A stretch of 57,590 bases of DNA from Streptomyces misionensis (GTDB lineage Bacteria > Actinomycetota > Actinomycetes > Streptomycetales > Streptomycetaceae): contig NZ_VOGW01000034.1 of the NCBI RefSeq assembly GCF_007896895.1, forward strand, positions 1-57,590, in the 5' to 3' direction. Of this stretch, positions 33,026 through 41,650 are shown one piece after another. The position numbers were made by a program, and so were the translations under genes. Each line of letters opens with the position of its first letter. Position 1 is the stretch's first letter. The notes below the pieces were generated by a model. That model was not told the origin of the DNA and ran no database searches. It worked only from the letters and a program-made list of their open reading frames with translations.

Positions 33026-34717
33026 TCAGAGCGCGGACAGCTCGTCCACCAGGTCGTCCAGGCCGAGGGAGCCTTGGGAGAGGGCCGCCATGTGCCAGGA
33101 CTTCAGGTCGAACGCCGCACCGTGCCGCTGCTGCGCCCGCTCCCGGCCCAGCAGCCAGGCCCGCTCGCCGAGCTTGTAGCCGATCGCCTGGCCCGGGATC
33201 GTCAGGTAGCGGGTCAGCTCGCTCTCCACGAAGTCCGCGGGGCGGCTGCTGTGCGCGCCGAAGAACTCCTGCGCCAGTTCCGGCGTCCAGCGCTCACCGG
33301 GGTGGAACGGCGAGTCGGCGGGGATCTCCAGCTCCAGGTGCATGCCGATGTCCACGATCACCCGGGCCGCCCGCATCATCTGCGCGTCCAGGTAGCCGAG
33401 GCGCTCCTCCGGGTCGGTGAGGTAGCCCAGCTCGTCCATCAGCCGCTCCGCGTACAGCGCCCAGCCCTCGGCGTTGGCGCTGACGATGCCGACCGTGGCC
33501 TGGTAGCGGGAGAGGTCCGCGGCCACGTGCGCCCACTGCGCCAGCTGGAGGTGGTGGCCGGGCACGCCCTCGTGGTACCAGGTCGAGACGAGGTCGTAGA
33601 CCGGGAAGCGGGTCTGGCCCATGGTGGGCAGCCAGGTGCGGCCCGGCCGGGAGAAGTCCTCCGACGGGCCCGTGTAGTACGGGGCCGCCGCGCCGCCGGG
33701 CGGGGCGATGCGCGACTCCACCTTGCGCACCCGCTCGGCGAGTTCGAAGTGCGTGCCGTCCAGGTCCGCGATCGCCCGGTCCATCAGGCTCTGCAACCAG
33801 TCGCGGACCTCGTCCACGCCCTCGATGTGCCGGCCGTGCTCGTCCAGGTGGGCCAGCGCCACCCAGGGCGTCTCGGCGCCGGGCAGGATCTTCTCCGCCT
33901 CCCGCTTCATCTCGCCGAGGATGCGGTGGAACTCCGACCAGCCGTACGCGTACGCCTCGTCCAGGTCCAGGTCGGTGCCGTTGAAGTAGCGCGACCAGCG
34001 CGCGTACCGCTCCCGGCCGACGACGTTCGGGGCGCCCTCGATGGCCGGGGCGTACACCTCGCGCAGCCAGTCGCGCAGTTCCACCAGGGTGGCGGTGGCC
34101 GCGCGCGCCGCCTCGTCCAGCTCGGCGCGCAGCGCGTCGGGTCCGGCGGCGGCGAACTCCTCGTACCAGCCGCGGCCCTTGCCGTCCGGGTCGATCCACT
34201 CGGTGAGCTGCCCGATGAACGTCTCGGTGGGCCGGGGCGCCGCGAAGAGCTTGCGGTCCAGGCCGGCCTGGAGGGACTCGCGGTAGCCCGCGAGCGCGCC
34301 CGGCACCGCGCGCAGCCGCTCGGCGATGGCCGCCCAGTCCTCCTCGGTGGCCGCCGGCATCACGGTGAAGATGTCGCGCACCGAGTGGCCCGGGGTGTGC
34401 ATGTTGCCGACCGCGCGCAGGTGTTCGTGCGCCTCGTGCACGGCGAGTTCGGCGGTCAGGCGCTCCCGCAGCAGCCGCCCGCAGCGCCGTTCCACGTCGC
34501 TGTCCGCGCCCGGCCGGCGCTCCGCCTCGGCCAGCTTGGCGAGCGTGGTCCGGGCCAGCTCCGCGAACGCCTCCTGGCCGGCCGGCGAGTAGTCGGGCAG
34601 CCGGCCCGAACTCTCCGGCACCCCCAGGTAGGTGCCGGTCACGGGGTCGAGGGCGATGAGGTCGTCGACGTAGGCGTCGGCGACCTGGCGGGGCAGCGGG
34701 CTGTTGGTCTCAGACAT
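33026..34717 (-). CDS. DUF885 zinc metallopeptidase-like protein
   Basis: 563 residues from ATG 34717 (MSETNSPLPRQ) with GAGGA 8 bases upstream. The zinc motif is HEGVPGHH at 382-389 (H-E-x-x-P-G-H-H form of HExxH), and the third ligand Glu lies in NAEGWALYAERL. No signal peptide, so cytoplasmic. DUF885 proteins resemble M3/M32-type peptidases, and few have been tested. Single gene upstream of the P450 operon on the same strand. Confidence 0.9.
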   Translation of the reverse strand: MSETNSPLPRQVADAYVDDLIALDPVTGTYLGVPESSGRLPDYSPAGQEAFAELARTTLAKLAEAERRPGADSDVERRCGRLLRERLTAELAVHEAHEHLRAVGNMHTPGHSVRDIFTVMPAATEEDWAAIAERLRAVPGALAGYRESLQAGLDRKLFAAPRPTETFIGQLTEWIDPDGKGRGWYEEFAAAGPDALRAELDEAARAATATLVELRDWLREVYAPAIEGAPNVVGRERYARWSRYFNGTDLDLDEAYAYGWSEFHRILGEMKREAEKILPGAETPWVALAHLDEHGRHIEGVDEVRDWLQSLMDRAIADLDGTHFELAERVRKVESRIAPPGGAAAPYYTGPSEDFSRPGRTWLPTMGQTRFPVYDLVSTWYHEGVPGHHLQLAQWAHVAADLSRYQATVGIVSANAEGWALYAERLMDELGYLTDPEERLGYLDAQMMRAARVIVDIGMHLELEIPADSPFHPGERWTPELAQEFFGAHSSRPADFVESELTRYLTIPGQAIGYKLGERAWLLGRERAQQRHGAAFDLKSWHMAALSQGSLGLDDLVDELSAL

Positions 34718-34770
34718 GCCGCCCATCCTCGTACGGCGGGTGTCCCCGCGTCACCCGCGTGCCGGACGAT

Positions 34771-35256
34771 TCAGCTGTCGGCGTTGCCGGGCGGCAGCAG
34801 CGGGCCGCACTCCCACTGCTGGAAGATCAACCGGGTCTCCACCCGGGCCACTTCGCGCCGCGCGGTGAACTCGTCCAGCACCAGCCGCTGGAGATCGGCC
34901 ATGTCCGCGACGGCCACATGCACCAGGTAGTCGTCCGGGCCGGTGAGATGGAACACCGTCCGGGCCTCCGGCAGCGCGCGCACCCGCTCCACGAACGGCC
35001 CCACCAGCTCCCTGCGGTGCGGCCGGACCTGGACCGAGAGCAGCGCCTGCAAACCGCGGCCGATCTTGGCCGGATCCAGTCGCAACCGGTGGCCGAGGAT
35101 CACGCCCGAGCGGCGCAGCCGGGTCACCCGGTCCAGACAGGTCGACGGCGCGACACCCACCTGGGCGGCGAGGTCGCGGTAGGTGATCCGGGCGTCGTTC
35201 TGCAGCAGCCGCAGCAGCTGGAGATCCACCGGATCCAGTACGACGGAATCGGCCAT
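34771..35256 (-). CDS. Lrp/AsnC family transcriptional regulator
   Basis: 161 residues from ATG 35256 (MADSVVLDPVDLQLL). HTH: LLRLLQNDARITYRDLAAQVGVAPSTCLDRVTRLRRSGVILG. The RAM effector domain follows, with ALPEARTVFHLTGPDDYLVHVAVADMADLQRLV. TATGTT ends 6 bases before the start. It is divergent from a PLP-dependent lyase/synthase of sulfur amino acid type and probably controls it in response to an amino acid. Confidence 0.93.
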   Translation of the reverse strand: MADSVVLDPVDLQLLRLLQNDARITYRDLAAQVGVAPSTCLDRVTRLRRSGVILGHRLRLDPAKIGRGLQALLSVQVRPHRRELVGPFVERVRALPEARTVFHLTGPDDYLVHVAVADMADLQRLVLDEFTARREVARVETRLIFQQWECGPLLPPGNADS

Positions 35257-35262
35257 CGGCCG

Positions 35263-35294
35263 AACATAGCACGGTGTTTCTCCCCTTGAAACCG
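35263..35294. promoter_or_regulatory. Leaderless promoter of the Lrp gene and putative Lrp operator
   Basis: On the minus strand TATGTT (35263-35268) ends 6 bases before ATG 35256. CGGTGTTTC (35272-35280) and GAAACCG (35288-35294) form an imperfect inverted repeat just upstream of the divergent PLP gene. Confidence 0.5.
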
Positions 35295-35298
35295 TTCG

Positions 35299-36516
35299 AT
35301 GTTCACCCTTCCGGCCATGGACACAGCGAGCACGGGCGCCTACGACGACGTACGCCCCGCACCGAGAGCCCTGGCCACCGAGGCCGTGCACGCCGGCCGC
35401 GACGATCTCGCCCGCCAGGGGCTGCACGCCCCGCCGATCGACCTGTCCACCACCTACCCCTCCTACGACAGCCGCGGCGAGGCCGCCCGCATCGACGCCT
35501 TCGCCGCCGAGGGCGCGGACCCGGTGGGGCCGCCGGTCTACGGCCGGCTCGGCAATCCGACGGTCGCCCGCTTCGAGACCGCGCTGGCCCGGCTGGAGGG
35601 CACCGAGTCCGCGGTCGCCTTCGCCAGCGGCATGGCCGCCCTCAGCGCGGTGCTGCTCGCCAGGTCGGCGACGGGGCTGCGCCATGTCGTCGCGGTACGG
35701 CCCCTGTACGGCTGCTCCGACCATCTGCTCACCGCCGGGCTGCTCGGCACCGAGGTCACCTGGACCGACCCGGCCGGCATCACGGACGCGCTGCGCCCGG
35801 ACACCGGCCTGGTGATGGTCGAGTCCCCGGCCAACCCGACGCTCGCCGAACTCGACCTGCGGGCCGTCGCGCACGCCTGCGGCTCGGTGCCGCTGCTCGC
35901 CGACAACACCTTCGCCACGCCCGTGCTGCAACGGCCGGCCGAGCAGGGCGCGCGACTGGTGCTGCACAGCGCGACGAAGTACCTCGGCGGACACGGCGAC
36001 GTGCTGGCCGGGGTCGTGGCCTGCGACGAGGAACTCGCGGGCCGGCTGCGGCAGATCCGCTTCGCCACGGGCGGCGTCCTGCACCCGCTCGCCGGCTACC
36101 TGCTGCTGCGCGGCCTGTCCACGCTCCCGGTCCGGGTCCGGGCCGCCTCCGCGAACGCCGCGGAACTGGCCCGCCGGCTCTCCGCCGACCCGCGGGTGGC
36201 CCGGGTCCGCTATCCGCGCCTCGGCGGCGCGATGATCGCCTTCGAGGTGCACGGCGACCCGCACGAGGTCATCTCCCGGGTCCGCCTCGTCACCCCGGCG
36301 GTGAGCCTCGGCAGCGTCGACACCCTCATCCAGCACCCCGCCTCCATCAGCCACCGCATCGTCGCCGCGGGCGACCGCCAGGACGCCGGGGTGAGCGACA
36401 AACTGCTCCGGCTGTCGGTGGGGCTGGAGGACGTGGAGGACCTCTGGGCGGACCTGGACCGGGCGCTGGGACAGCAGGTGCGGACGCCGGTGCCGCTGGG
36501 GCGGGCGGTGGGCTGA
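35299..36516 (+). CDS. Cys/Met metabolism PLP-dependent enzyme (cystathionine gamma-synthase / methionine gamma-lyase type)
   Basis: 405 residues from ATG 35299; ATG 35317 (MDTASTGAYDD) is equally possible since neither has a clear ribosome binding site. Family motifs: VYGRLGNPTVARFETALARLEGTESAVAFASGMAAL, VESPANPTLAELDL, LLADNTFATPVLQRP, and the PLP lysine in LVLHSATKYLGGHGDV. C-terminal LGSVDTLIQHPASISH is the conserved end. Whether it makes cystathionine or degrades methionine or cystathionine cannot be decided. The divergent Lrp regulator favours a role that responds to amino acid supply. Confidence 0.9.
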   Translation: MFTLPAMDTASTGAYDDVRPAPRALATEAVHAGRDDLARQGLHAPPIDLSTTYPSYDSRGEAARIDAFAAEGADPVGPPVYGRLGNPTVARFETALARLEGTESAVAFASGMAALSAVLLARSATGLRHVVAVRPLYGCSDHLLTAGLLGTEVTWTDPAGITDALRPDTGLVMVESPANPTLAELDLRAVAHACGSVPLLADNTFATPVLQRPAEQGARLVLHSATKYLGGHGDVLAGVVACDEELAGRLRQIRFATGGVLHPLAGYLLLRGLSTLPVRVRAASANAAELARRLSADPRVARVRYPRLGGAMIAFEVHGDPHEVISRVRLVTPAVSLGSVDTLIQHPASISHRIVAAGDRQDAGVSDKLLRLSVGLEDVEDLWADLDRALGQQVRTPVPLGRAVG

Positions 36517-36639
36517 CGGTCGGCGCGGCGGCACCCGGCCGGGACCGGGCCCGCGAGTCCGGTCCGGTCCCGGCGGGCCGCCCGTCTCGGCGGACCCGGT
36601 TCAGCCTCGCGGGCCCGGTTCAGCCCTGGCGGGCCCGGT

Positions 36640-38010
36640 TCAGTTCTGGCGGGCCCGGTCGAACGCCGGCCGGGAGGAGGGCTCCGCGGTCAGCCGTGCC
36701 GTGATCACCAGCGTGCCCTCCTCCACCTGGTAGTCGAGCGGCAGGCCGAGGCCCCGCATCGCCGCGACCATGCCGGTGTTGGAGGCCTGCGTCACCGCGT
36801 ACACGCTGTCGCAGCGGGCCTCGCGGGCCATGGCCACCAGCCGGCGCAGCAGCTCCGCGCCGACGCCCCGTCGCTGCCAGTCGTCCTCGACCAGCAGCGC
36901 GACCTCCGTCTCGTCGCCGTCCCACAGCAGGTGCCCGAGGCCGACGACGCGCCCGGAGGGCGTCTGCGCGGCCAGCGTCCGGCCGAAACGGGGGCTGAGC
37001 AGGTGGTTGAGGTAGCGGTCCGCGTCGCCGACCGGACCGTGGTAGCGCAGCGACAGCGTGCGGGCCGAGCACCGCTCGTGCATCTCCTTCGCCGCCGCCA
37101 GCTCCCCGGTGTCGATCCGCCGTACGGTGATGTCGTTGCCCTCGGGCAGCGTCAGCACGTCCTGGCCGTCCGGAATCCGCGGGCCCAGCCGCGCGTCCAG
37201 CTCCACCAGCGCCCGGGCCCGCGCGAACTCCGCGGGGGTGAACGGCAGATACGGCCGCTCCACGGTGAGCACCCCGCCCTCCGGCGCCCGCAGCCGGATG
37301 ACCGTGTCCTCCAGGACACCCTCGGCCGGCACCCGGTGCGCACCGTCGACCGCGCGGCCGGGCAGCGAGCGGATCGTGCAGCGGCCGAGCAACTGCCGCA
37401 GCGCCAGGGGCAGTTCCGCGGCGTCCACGGCGGTGCGCGCGGCCAGGCCCAGCACCCGCGTCGGCGCGTCCACCAGATCGTGGGCGTCGGCCCGCTCGAT
37501 GTACGTGGAGGTGCCCCCGGCCGCCGCCACCGCCCGGCCGAGCTCCGTGGCCGACAGCGCCCCGGGCGCCCGCAGCAGGAACTCGTCCACGGTGCCGTCG
37601 GCCAGCGGGTGCGTCTGGAGGCTCAGGATGTCCACCCGGTGCCCGGCCAGCGCACCGCACAGTTCGGCCAGCGAACCGGGCTCGTCCCGGACCGTCGTCC
37701 GCATCCGCCACAGCACGCCGGGCCCGGCCGACCGCGTCTCGGCGGCCGGCCGGGCACCGGTATCACCGGCGGGCGGGGCATGCCCGTGGCGCCGTGCCCA
37801 CCAGGTGTGGAAGCCCGCCGTCGCGGCCAGCGCGAGCGCCGAGACACCCAGCAGGGCCGGGCCGCCGGGGCCGTGCCCGACGAGGTTCGCCACCGCGTCG
37901 GCCACGGCGACGGCGGTGAAGACCGCGGCGAGCTCCACGAGGTCCCGCCGCCAGTGGTGGACGGGCCGGCCGTGCCGGGCCCGGGTCACATCAGACATTT
38001 CCGGAGTCAT
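36640..38010 (-). CDS. Membrane-anchored ACT-GNAT acetyltransferase
   Basis: 456 residues from ATG 38010; ATG 37998 is an alternative. Two hydrophobic helices lie at about 24-70 (LVELAAVFTAVAVADAVANLV; ALLGVSALALAATAGFHTWW). An ACT domain follows near 100-165 (WRMRTTVRDEPGSLAELCGALAGHRVDILSLQTHPL). The C-terminal GNAT domain has the acetyl-CoA loop VEDDWQRRGVGAELLRRLVAMA. Actinomycete ACT-GNAT proteins are lysine acetyltransferases controlled by amino acids such as Cys or Arg (recalled for Micromonospora). The membrane anchor here is an added feature. Confidence 0.85.
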   Translation of the reverse strand: MTPEMSDVTRARHGRPVHHWRRDLVELAAVFTAVAVADAVANLVGHGPGGPALLGVSALALAATAGFHTWWARRHGHAPPAGDTGARPAAETRSAGPGVLWRMRTTVRDEPGSLAELCGALAGHRVDILSLQTHPLADGTVDEFLLRAPGALSATELGRAVAAAGGTSTYIERADAHDLVDAPTRVLGLAARTAVDAAELPLALRQLLGRCTIRSLPGRAVDGAHRVPAEGVLEDTVIRLRAPEGGVLTVERPYLPFTPAEFARARALVELDARLGPRIPDGQDVLTLPEGNDITVRRIDTGELAAAKEMHERCSARTLSLRYHGPVGDADRYLNHLLSPRFGRTLAAQTPSGRVVGLGHLLWDGDETEVALLVEDDWQRRGVGAELLRRLVAMAREARCDSVYAVTQASNTGMVAAMRGLGLPLDYQVEEGTLVITARLTAEPSSRPAFDRARQN

Positions 38011-38245
38011 ACAGCCACTGTGAAGGAAACGTGTTGCGTGATCACGAACTGATTGTGACCGTCAGGTAAAGCATGCTCCGCCCGATTTGTTTGTCTTTCT
38101 ACGGTCACTCACCGCACGCCTCCGGGGCCGGTGCGCCCGGCACGGCGGGAGAACGGCCCGCACGCTCGCGTTGCCGCGCGCCGGGGGATGACGCCGGCGC
38201 GCGACATGGCTCGAAGCGTACGGGAACCGGGGACGCGAGGGTCGA

Positions 38246-39829
38246 TTACTGGCCGACCCGGCCCGGCTGAAGCGTCCGGGTGAACAGCACGGTGCCGTCG
38301 TACTCCCGCAGCCGTACCGTCAGTTCGCCGCTCGCGCCGTCGATGTCGACCTCGCCGAAGAACTGGTAGCCCTCGGCCGGCGAGACGTTGGAGACGGCGG
38401 GCGCCTTGACGAACACCCGGTCGGGGCCGAACGTGCCGTCCAGGGCGCTGGCCGGGAACGCGCCGGCGTTGAGCGGTCCGGACACGAACTCCCAGAACGG
38501 CTCGAAGTCCTTGAACGCGGCCCGCGACGGGTCGTAGTGCTGCGCCGAGGTGTGGTGCACGTCGGCGGTCAGCCACACCGTGCCGGTGATCCGCCGGTGC
38601 TTGATGAACCGCAGCAGCTCGGCGATCTGGAGTTCCCGCCCGAGCGGCGCGCCCGGATCGCCCTGCGCGACCGCCTCGAAGTTCGGCTTGCCCTCCACCG
38701 GGTCCGGCACGACCAGGCCCAGCGGCATGTCGTTCGCGATCACCTTCCACACCGCGCGGGAGGCGGCCAGCTCGCGCTTGAGCCACTCCAGCTGCTCGCG
38801 GCCGAGGATGCCCACGGGGTCGGTGGTCTGGTCGTCGGGGGAGTTGGCGTTGCGGTAGGTGCGCATGTCCAGCACGAACACGTCCAGCAGCGGGCCGTGG
38901 TGGAGGGTGCGGTAGATCCGGCCGTCGGCGCGGGCGCCCGGCGTGGAGAGCGGGAAGTACTCGGCGAAGGCCCGCCGGGAGTTGCGCGCCAGGTCGTCCA
39001 GGCGGGTGCCGGCCGGGTAGGGGGTGCCGCCGCCGATGACCTCGCCGGGGTACCAGTTGTTGCGGACCTCGTGGTCGTCCCACTGGATGATGCCGGGCAC
39101 CTGGGCGTTGAACCGGCGCAGCGCGCCGTCCAGCAGGTTGTAGCGGAAGTTGCCCCGGTAGTCGTCCAGGGTGATCGCCACGTGCGACTTCGCCTCGGTG
39201 GTCAGGCTGCGGTAGACGCTCCCGTCGGGCAGGGCGGCGGTCGCGGAGATCGGCCCGTCGGCGTAGATGTTGTCGCCGCTGCACAGGAAGAAGTCCGGAT
39301 CGGTCCGGGCCATGGCGTCGAAGATCCGGTAGCCGCCGATCGACTCGTTGATGCCCCAGCCCTGCCCGGCCAGGTCGCCGGACCAGACGAACCGCACCCC
39401 CTGGCGCCGCTTGCCGGGCGCGGTGCGGAAGGTGCCGGTCACCGGCTCGCCGGTGCGGCGCGGGTCGTCGGGGTCGGCGAGCAGCACCCGGTAGTGGATC
39501 TGCTCGCCGGAGGGCAGGCCGTGCAGCCGGGTGGTGCCGGTGAAGTCGCTGCCCGCGCCGAGCAGCGGGCCCAGGAACCGGCGCGGGTTGCGGAACGACT
39601 CGGTCGCCGCGGTCTCCACGACCATCCGGGCGGGCCGGTCCGACCGCACCCAGACCAGGCCCGAGTCGGTGGTGACGTCACCGGTCTGGACACCCCAGTC
39701 GGCCCGGGGCCGCCCGGACCGGGCGAACGCCGGGGCCGCGCCGAGTCCCGTGGGCAGGGCCAGCGCCGCCGACGCGGCGAGGGAGCCGCGCAGAACGCTG
39801 CGGCGGCCGGGGAGCGGACGGTGGGACAT
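38246..39829 (-). CDS. phoD: Alkaline phosphatase D, Tat-exported
   Basis: 527 residues from ATG 39829, with GGAGG 7 bases upstream. A twin-arginine signal GRRSVLRGSLAASAALALP ends near AFA. A PhoD N-terminal Ig-like domain precedes the metallophosphatase, which shows FVWSGDLAGQG, FLCSGDNIYADG, IIQWDDHEVRNNW, NDMPLG and LTADVHHTSAQHYDP, giving the Ca/Fe site. It releases phosphate from esters outside the cell. A PHO box at 39899-39916 upstream indicates PhoP control under phosphate starvation. Confidence 0.95.
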   Translation of the reverse strand: MSHRPLPGRRSVLRGSLAASAALALPTGLGAAPAFARSGRPRADWGVQTGDVTTDSGLVWVRSDRPARMVVETAATESFRNPRRFLGPLLGAGSDFTGTTRLHGLPSGEQIHYRVLLADPDDPRRTGEPVTGTFRTAPGKRRQGVRFVWSGDLAGQGWGINESIGGYRIFDAMARTDPDFFLCSGDNIYADGPISATAALPDGSVYRSLTTEAKSHVAITLDDYRGNFRYNLLDGALRRFNAQVPGIIQWDDHEVRNNWYPGEVIGGGTPYPAGTRLDDLARNSRRAFAEYFPLSTPGARADGRIYRTLHHGPLLDVFVLDMRTYRNANSPDDQTTDPVGILGREQLEWLKRELAASRAVWKVIANDMPLGLVVPDPVEGKPNFEAVAQGDPGAPLGRELQIAELLRFIKHRRITGTVWLTADVHHTSAQHYDPSRAAFKDFEPFWEFVSGPLNAGAFPASALDGTFGPDRVFVKAPAVSNVSPAEGYQFFGEVDIDGASGELTVRLREYDGTVLFTRTLQPGRVGQ

Positions 39830-39898
39830 GGCTGCGCCTCCAGGGACGGGATCCGGCCAGTGTGCACAGCCACACCTACTGCCGCTCCGAGACGCGCA

Positions 39899-39916
39899 CA
39901 CGAACCAGAGGTGAAC
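39899..39916 (-). promoter_or_regulatory. PHO box upstream of phoD
   Basis: On the minus strand GTTCACC-TCTG-GTTCGTG gives two direct repeats with an 11-base period. The first is a perfect PhoP repeat and the second matches 5 of 7. TAGGTG at 39876-39881, about 20 bases downstream, could be the -10. Confidence 0.65.
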
Positions 39917-39940
39917 AACCGTGCGCCCGCCCCGGGGAGT

Positions 39941-40774
39941 TCAGTCCCGGCTGCCGTCCAGCAGCACCCGCGCCACCAGCGCCGGATCGTCGTTCATCGG
40001 GCAGTGCCCGCAGCCGGGCAGCCGGATCAGCCGGGCGTGCGGGATGGTCTGCTTGGCGCGGATGCCCTGGCGGCGGACGAGGATGCGGTCCCTGGTGCCC
40101 CAGGCCACGGTGACCGGGAGCCCCGGCAGGTCGTCGGTGAAGCGGACGGTGACGCCGGACCGCAGGGTCGCCTCGAACCCGGTGGCCTCGACCAGCGCCC
40201 GTGTCTCCGCGACCACGGCCTCGGGGCGGCGGCGGGCGGGACGGGCGTAGATGGTGCTGGTCAGCGCGGTGCGGCCGGCGGCGCTGCGGCTCAGTCGCGC
40301 GACCAGGGGCAGCGGGAGCCGCTGGGCTATGCCCCGCATCGCGAGCAGCGTCGCGAAGGCGTACCGCCGCTCGGCCTGGGTCCAGAACCCGGCGGGGGCG
40401 AGGGCGGTGACGGACCGTACGAGCTTCTCGCGGCCCAGCTCCAGGGCCAGCAGCCCGCCCAGCGAGTTGCCGGCCACGTGCGGGCGGTCCAGGTCCAGCG
40501 CCTCGAACAGGGCGGCGAGCACGGCGTTGGTGGTGGGCAGGTCGTACGCGAGGCCGTCCGGCAGGGCGGGGGAGGCGCCGAAGCCGGGCAGGTCGACGGC
40601 GATCACCTCGCGCTCGGTGGCGAGGATGTCGACGACCGGGTCCCAGGCCTGCCGGTGGTGGCCGATGCCGTGCAGCAGCACCAGTGGCTCGCCGCGCCCC
40701 ACGCGCGCGTAGGAGACGGTCACGTCCTCGGGGCCGCGCGGGGTCGGGACGGGGAAGGAGACGGTGGCGGACAT
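39941..40774 (-). CDS. Alpha/beta hydrolase
   Basis: 277 residues from ATG 40774 (MSATVSFPVPTP), with GAGGAG 5 bases upstream. The oxyanion-loop motif is LVLLHGIGHHRQAWDP, the nucleophile elbow AGNSLGGLLALELG (Ser), the acid Asp in VAWGTRDRILV and the His in LPGCGHCPMNDDP. No signal peptide. The substrate is unknown. Same strand as phoD and upstream of it, but separated by phoD's own PHO-box promoter. Confidence 0.9.
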   Translation of the reverse strand: MSATVSFPVPTPRGPEDVTVSYARVGRGEPLVLLHGIGHHRQAWDPVVDILATEREVIAVDLPGFGASPALPDGLAYDLPTTNAVLAALFEALDLDRPHVAGNSLGGLLALELGREKLVRSVTALAPAGFWTQAERRYAFATLLAMRGIAQRLPLPLVARLSRSAAGRTALTSTIYARPARRRPEAVVAETRALVEATGFEATLRSGVTVRFTDDLPGLPVTVAWGTRDRILVRRQGIRAKQTIPHARLIRLPGCGHCPMNDDPALVARVLLDGSRD

Positions 40775-40874
40775 GGGTGCTCCTCGGCTGGGCTGCTCGA
40801 CGACGGACGCCGTGCCCAGCTTGGCAGCGATCACTACCGACGGGTAGCCCCCGGGGGCGTGCCGATCCTGTCCC

Positions 40875-41528
40875 TCAACCGGCCTGCCGCACCTCGATGT
40901 TGAAGTCCTCGTGCCCGAGCGCGCGCGCCAGCTGGAGCCACAGCGGCAGATACATCTCCAGCGCCCGCGCCGCCCCGATGCCGCCCAGGTCGAGCACCCG
41001 CGCGGCCGGCCACCCGAAATCCCCGAGCAGCGCCCTCGTCTGCTCCTTGGCCGCCGTGCTCTCCCCGCACACGAACAGATGGTGCTCGCCCGGCACCCGC
41101 CCGGGGTCCGTCATCACCCTGAAATCGACGGTGTTCAGCGCCTTCACCACACGCGCCCCGGGGAAGGCCCGCTGGATCCGCTCGCCCATGCTGTCCGACT
41201 CCACCGGGTCGAGCCGGGGCAGCCCGCCCTCGAACGACAGTGGATTGCACACGTCGACCAGCACCTTGCCGTCCAGATGCGCCGCGCCCGCCGCCCGCAG
41301 CGCGTCCAGCGCCACCTGCCCGCTCACCGCGTTGATCACCAGCTCGCCCGCCTCGGCCGCCTCCGCGAACGTCCCGGCGCGCGCCCGGCTCGCCGCCGCG
41401 GTGGCCCACTCCCGCGCCACCGGGTTGTCCGCGGTGCGCGAGCCCAGCGTCACCTCGTGCCCCAGCTCCACCAGCCGGCCGGCCAGTGCCCGGCCCACCT
41501 CGCCCGTGCCCAGCACCCCGTACCGCAA
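40875..41528 (-). CDS. NADP/F420-dependent oxidoreductase-like protein
   Basis: 217 residues with a TTG start at 41528, supported by GGGAGG 6 bases upstream; no better start exists. N-terminal dinucleotide motif YGVLGTGEVGRALAGRLVELGHEVTLGSR, then VINAVSGQVALDAL, VLVDVCNPLSF and VVKALNTVDFRVMTDP, the F420:NADPH oxidoreductase-like core. It is divergent from an ECF41 sigma factor; in that ECF group the neighbour is often an oxidoreductase, epimerase or carboxymuconolactone decarboxylase-like gene. Confidence 0.87.
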   Translation of the reverse strand: MRYGVLGTGEVGRALAGRLVELGHEVTLGSRTADNPVAREWATAAASRARAGTFAEAAEAGELVINAVSGQVALDALRAAGAAHLDGKVLVDVCNPLSFEGGLPRLDPVESDSMGERIQRAFPGARVVKALNTVDFRVMTDPGRVPGEHHLFVCGESTAAKEQTRALLGDFGWPAARVLDLGGIGAARALEMYLPLWLQLARALGHEDFNIEVRQAG

Positions 41529-41650
41529 TGGCCACCTCCCGTCACCCGGCCGCCGGCCTGGCGGTCCGCGCGGTCATTGTGGTCCGGGGCGGGCGCGCGG
41601 TGCCTGATTCCGGGTGGACAGCCGCGGCGCGTGTCGGATGGGATGAGGAC

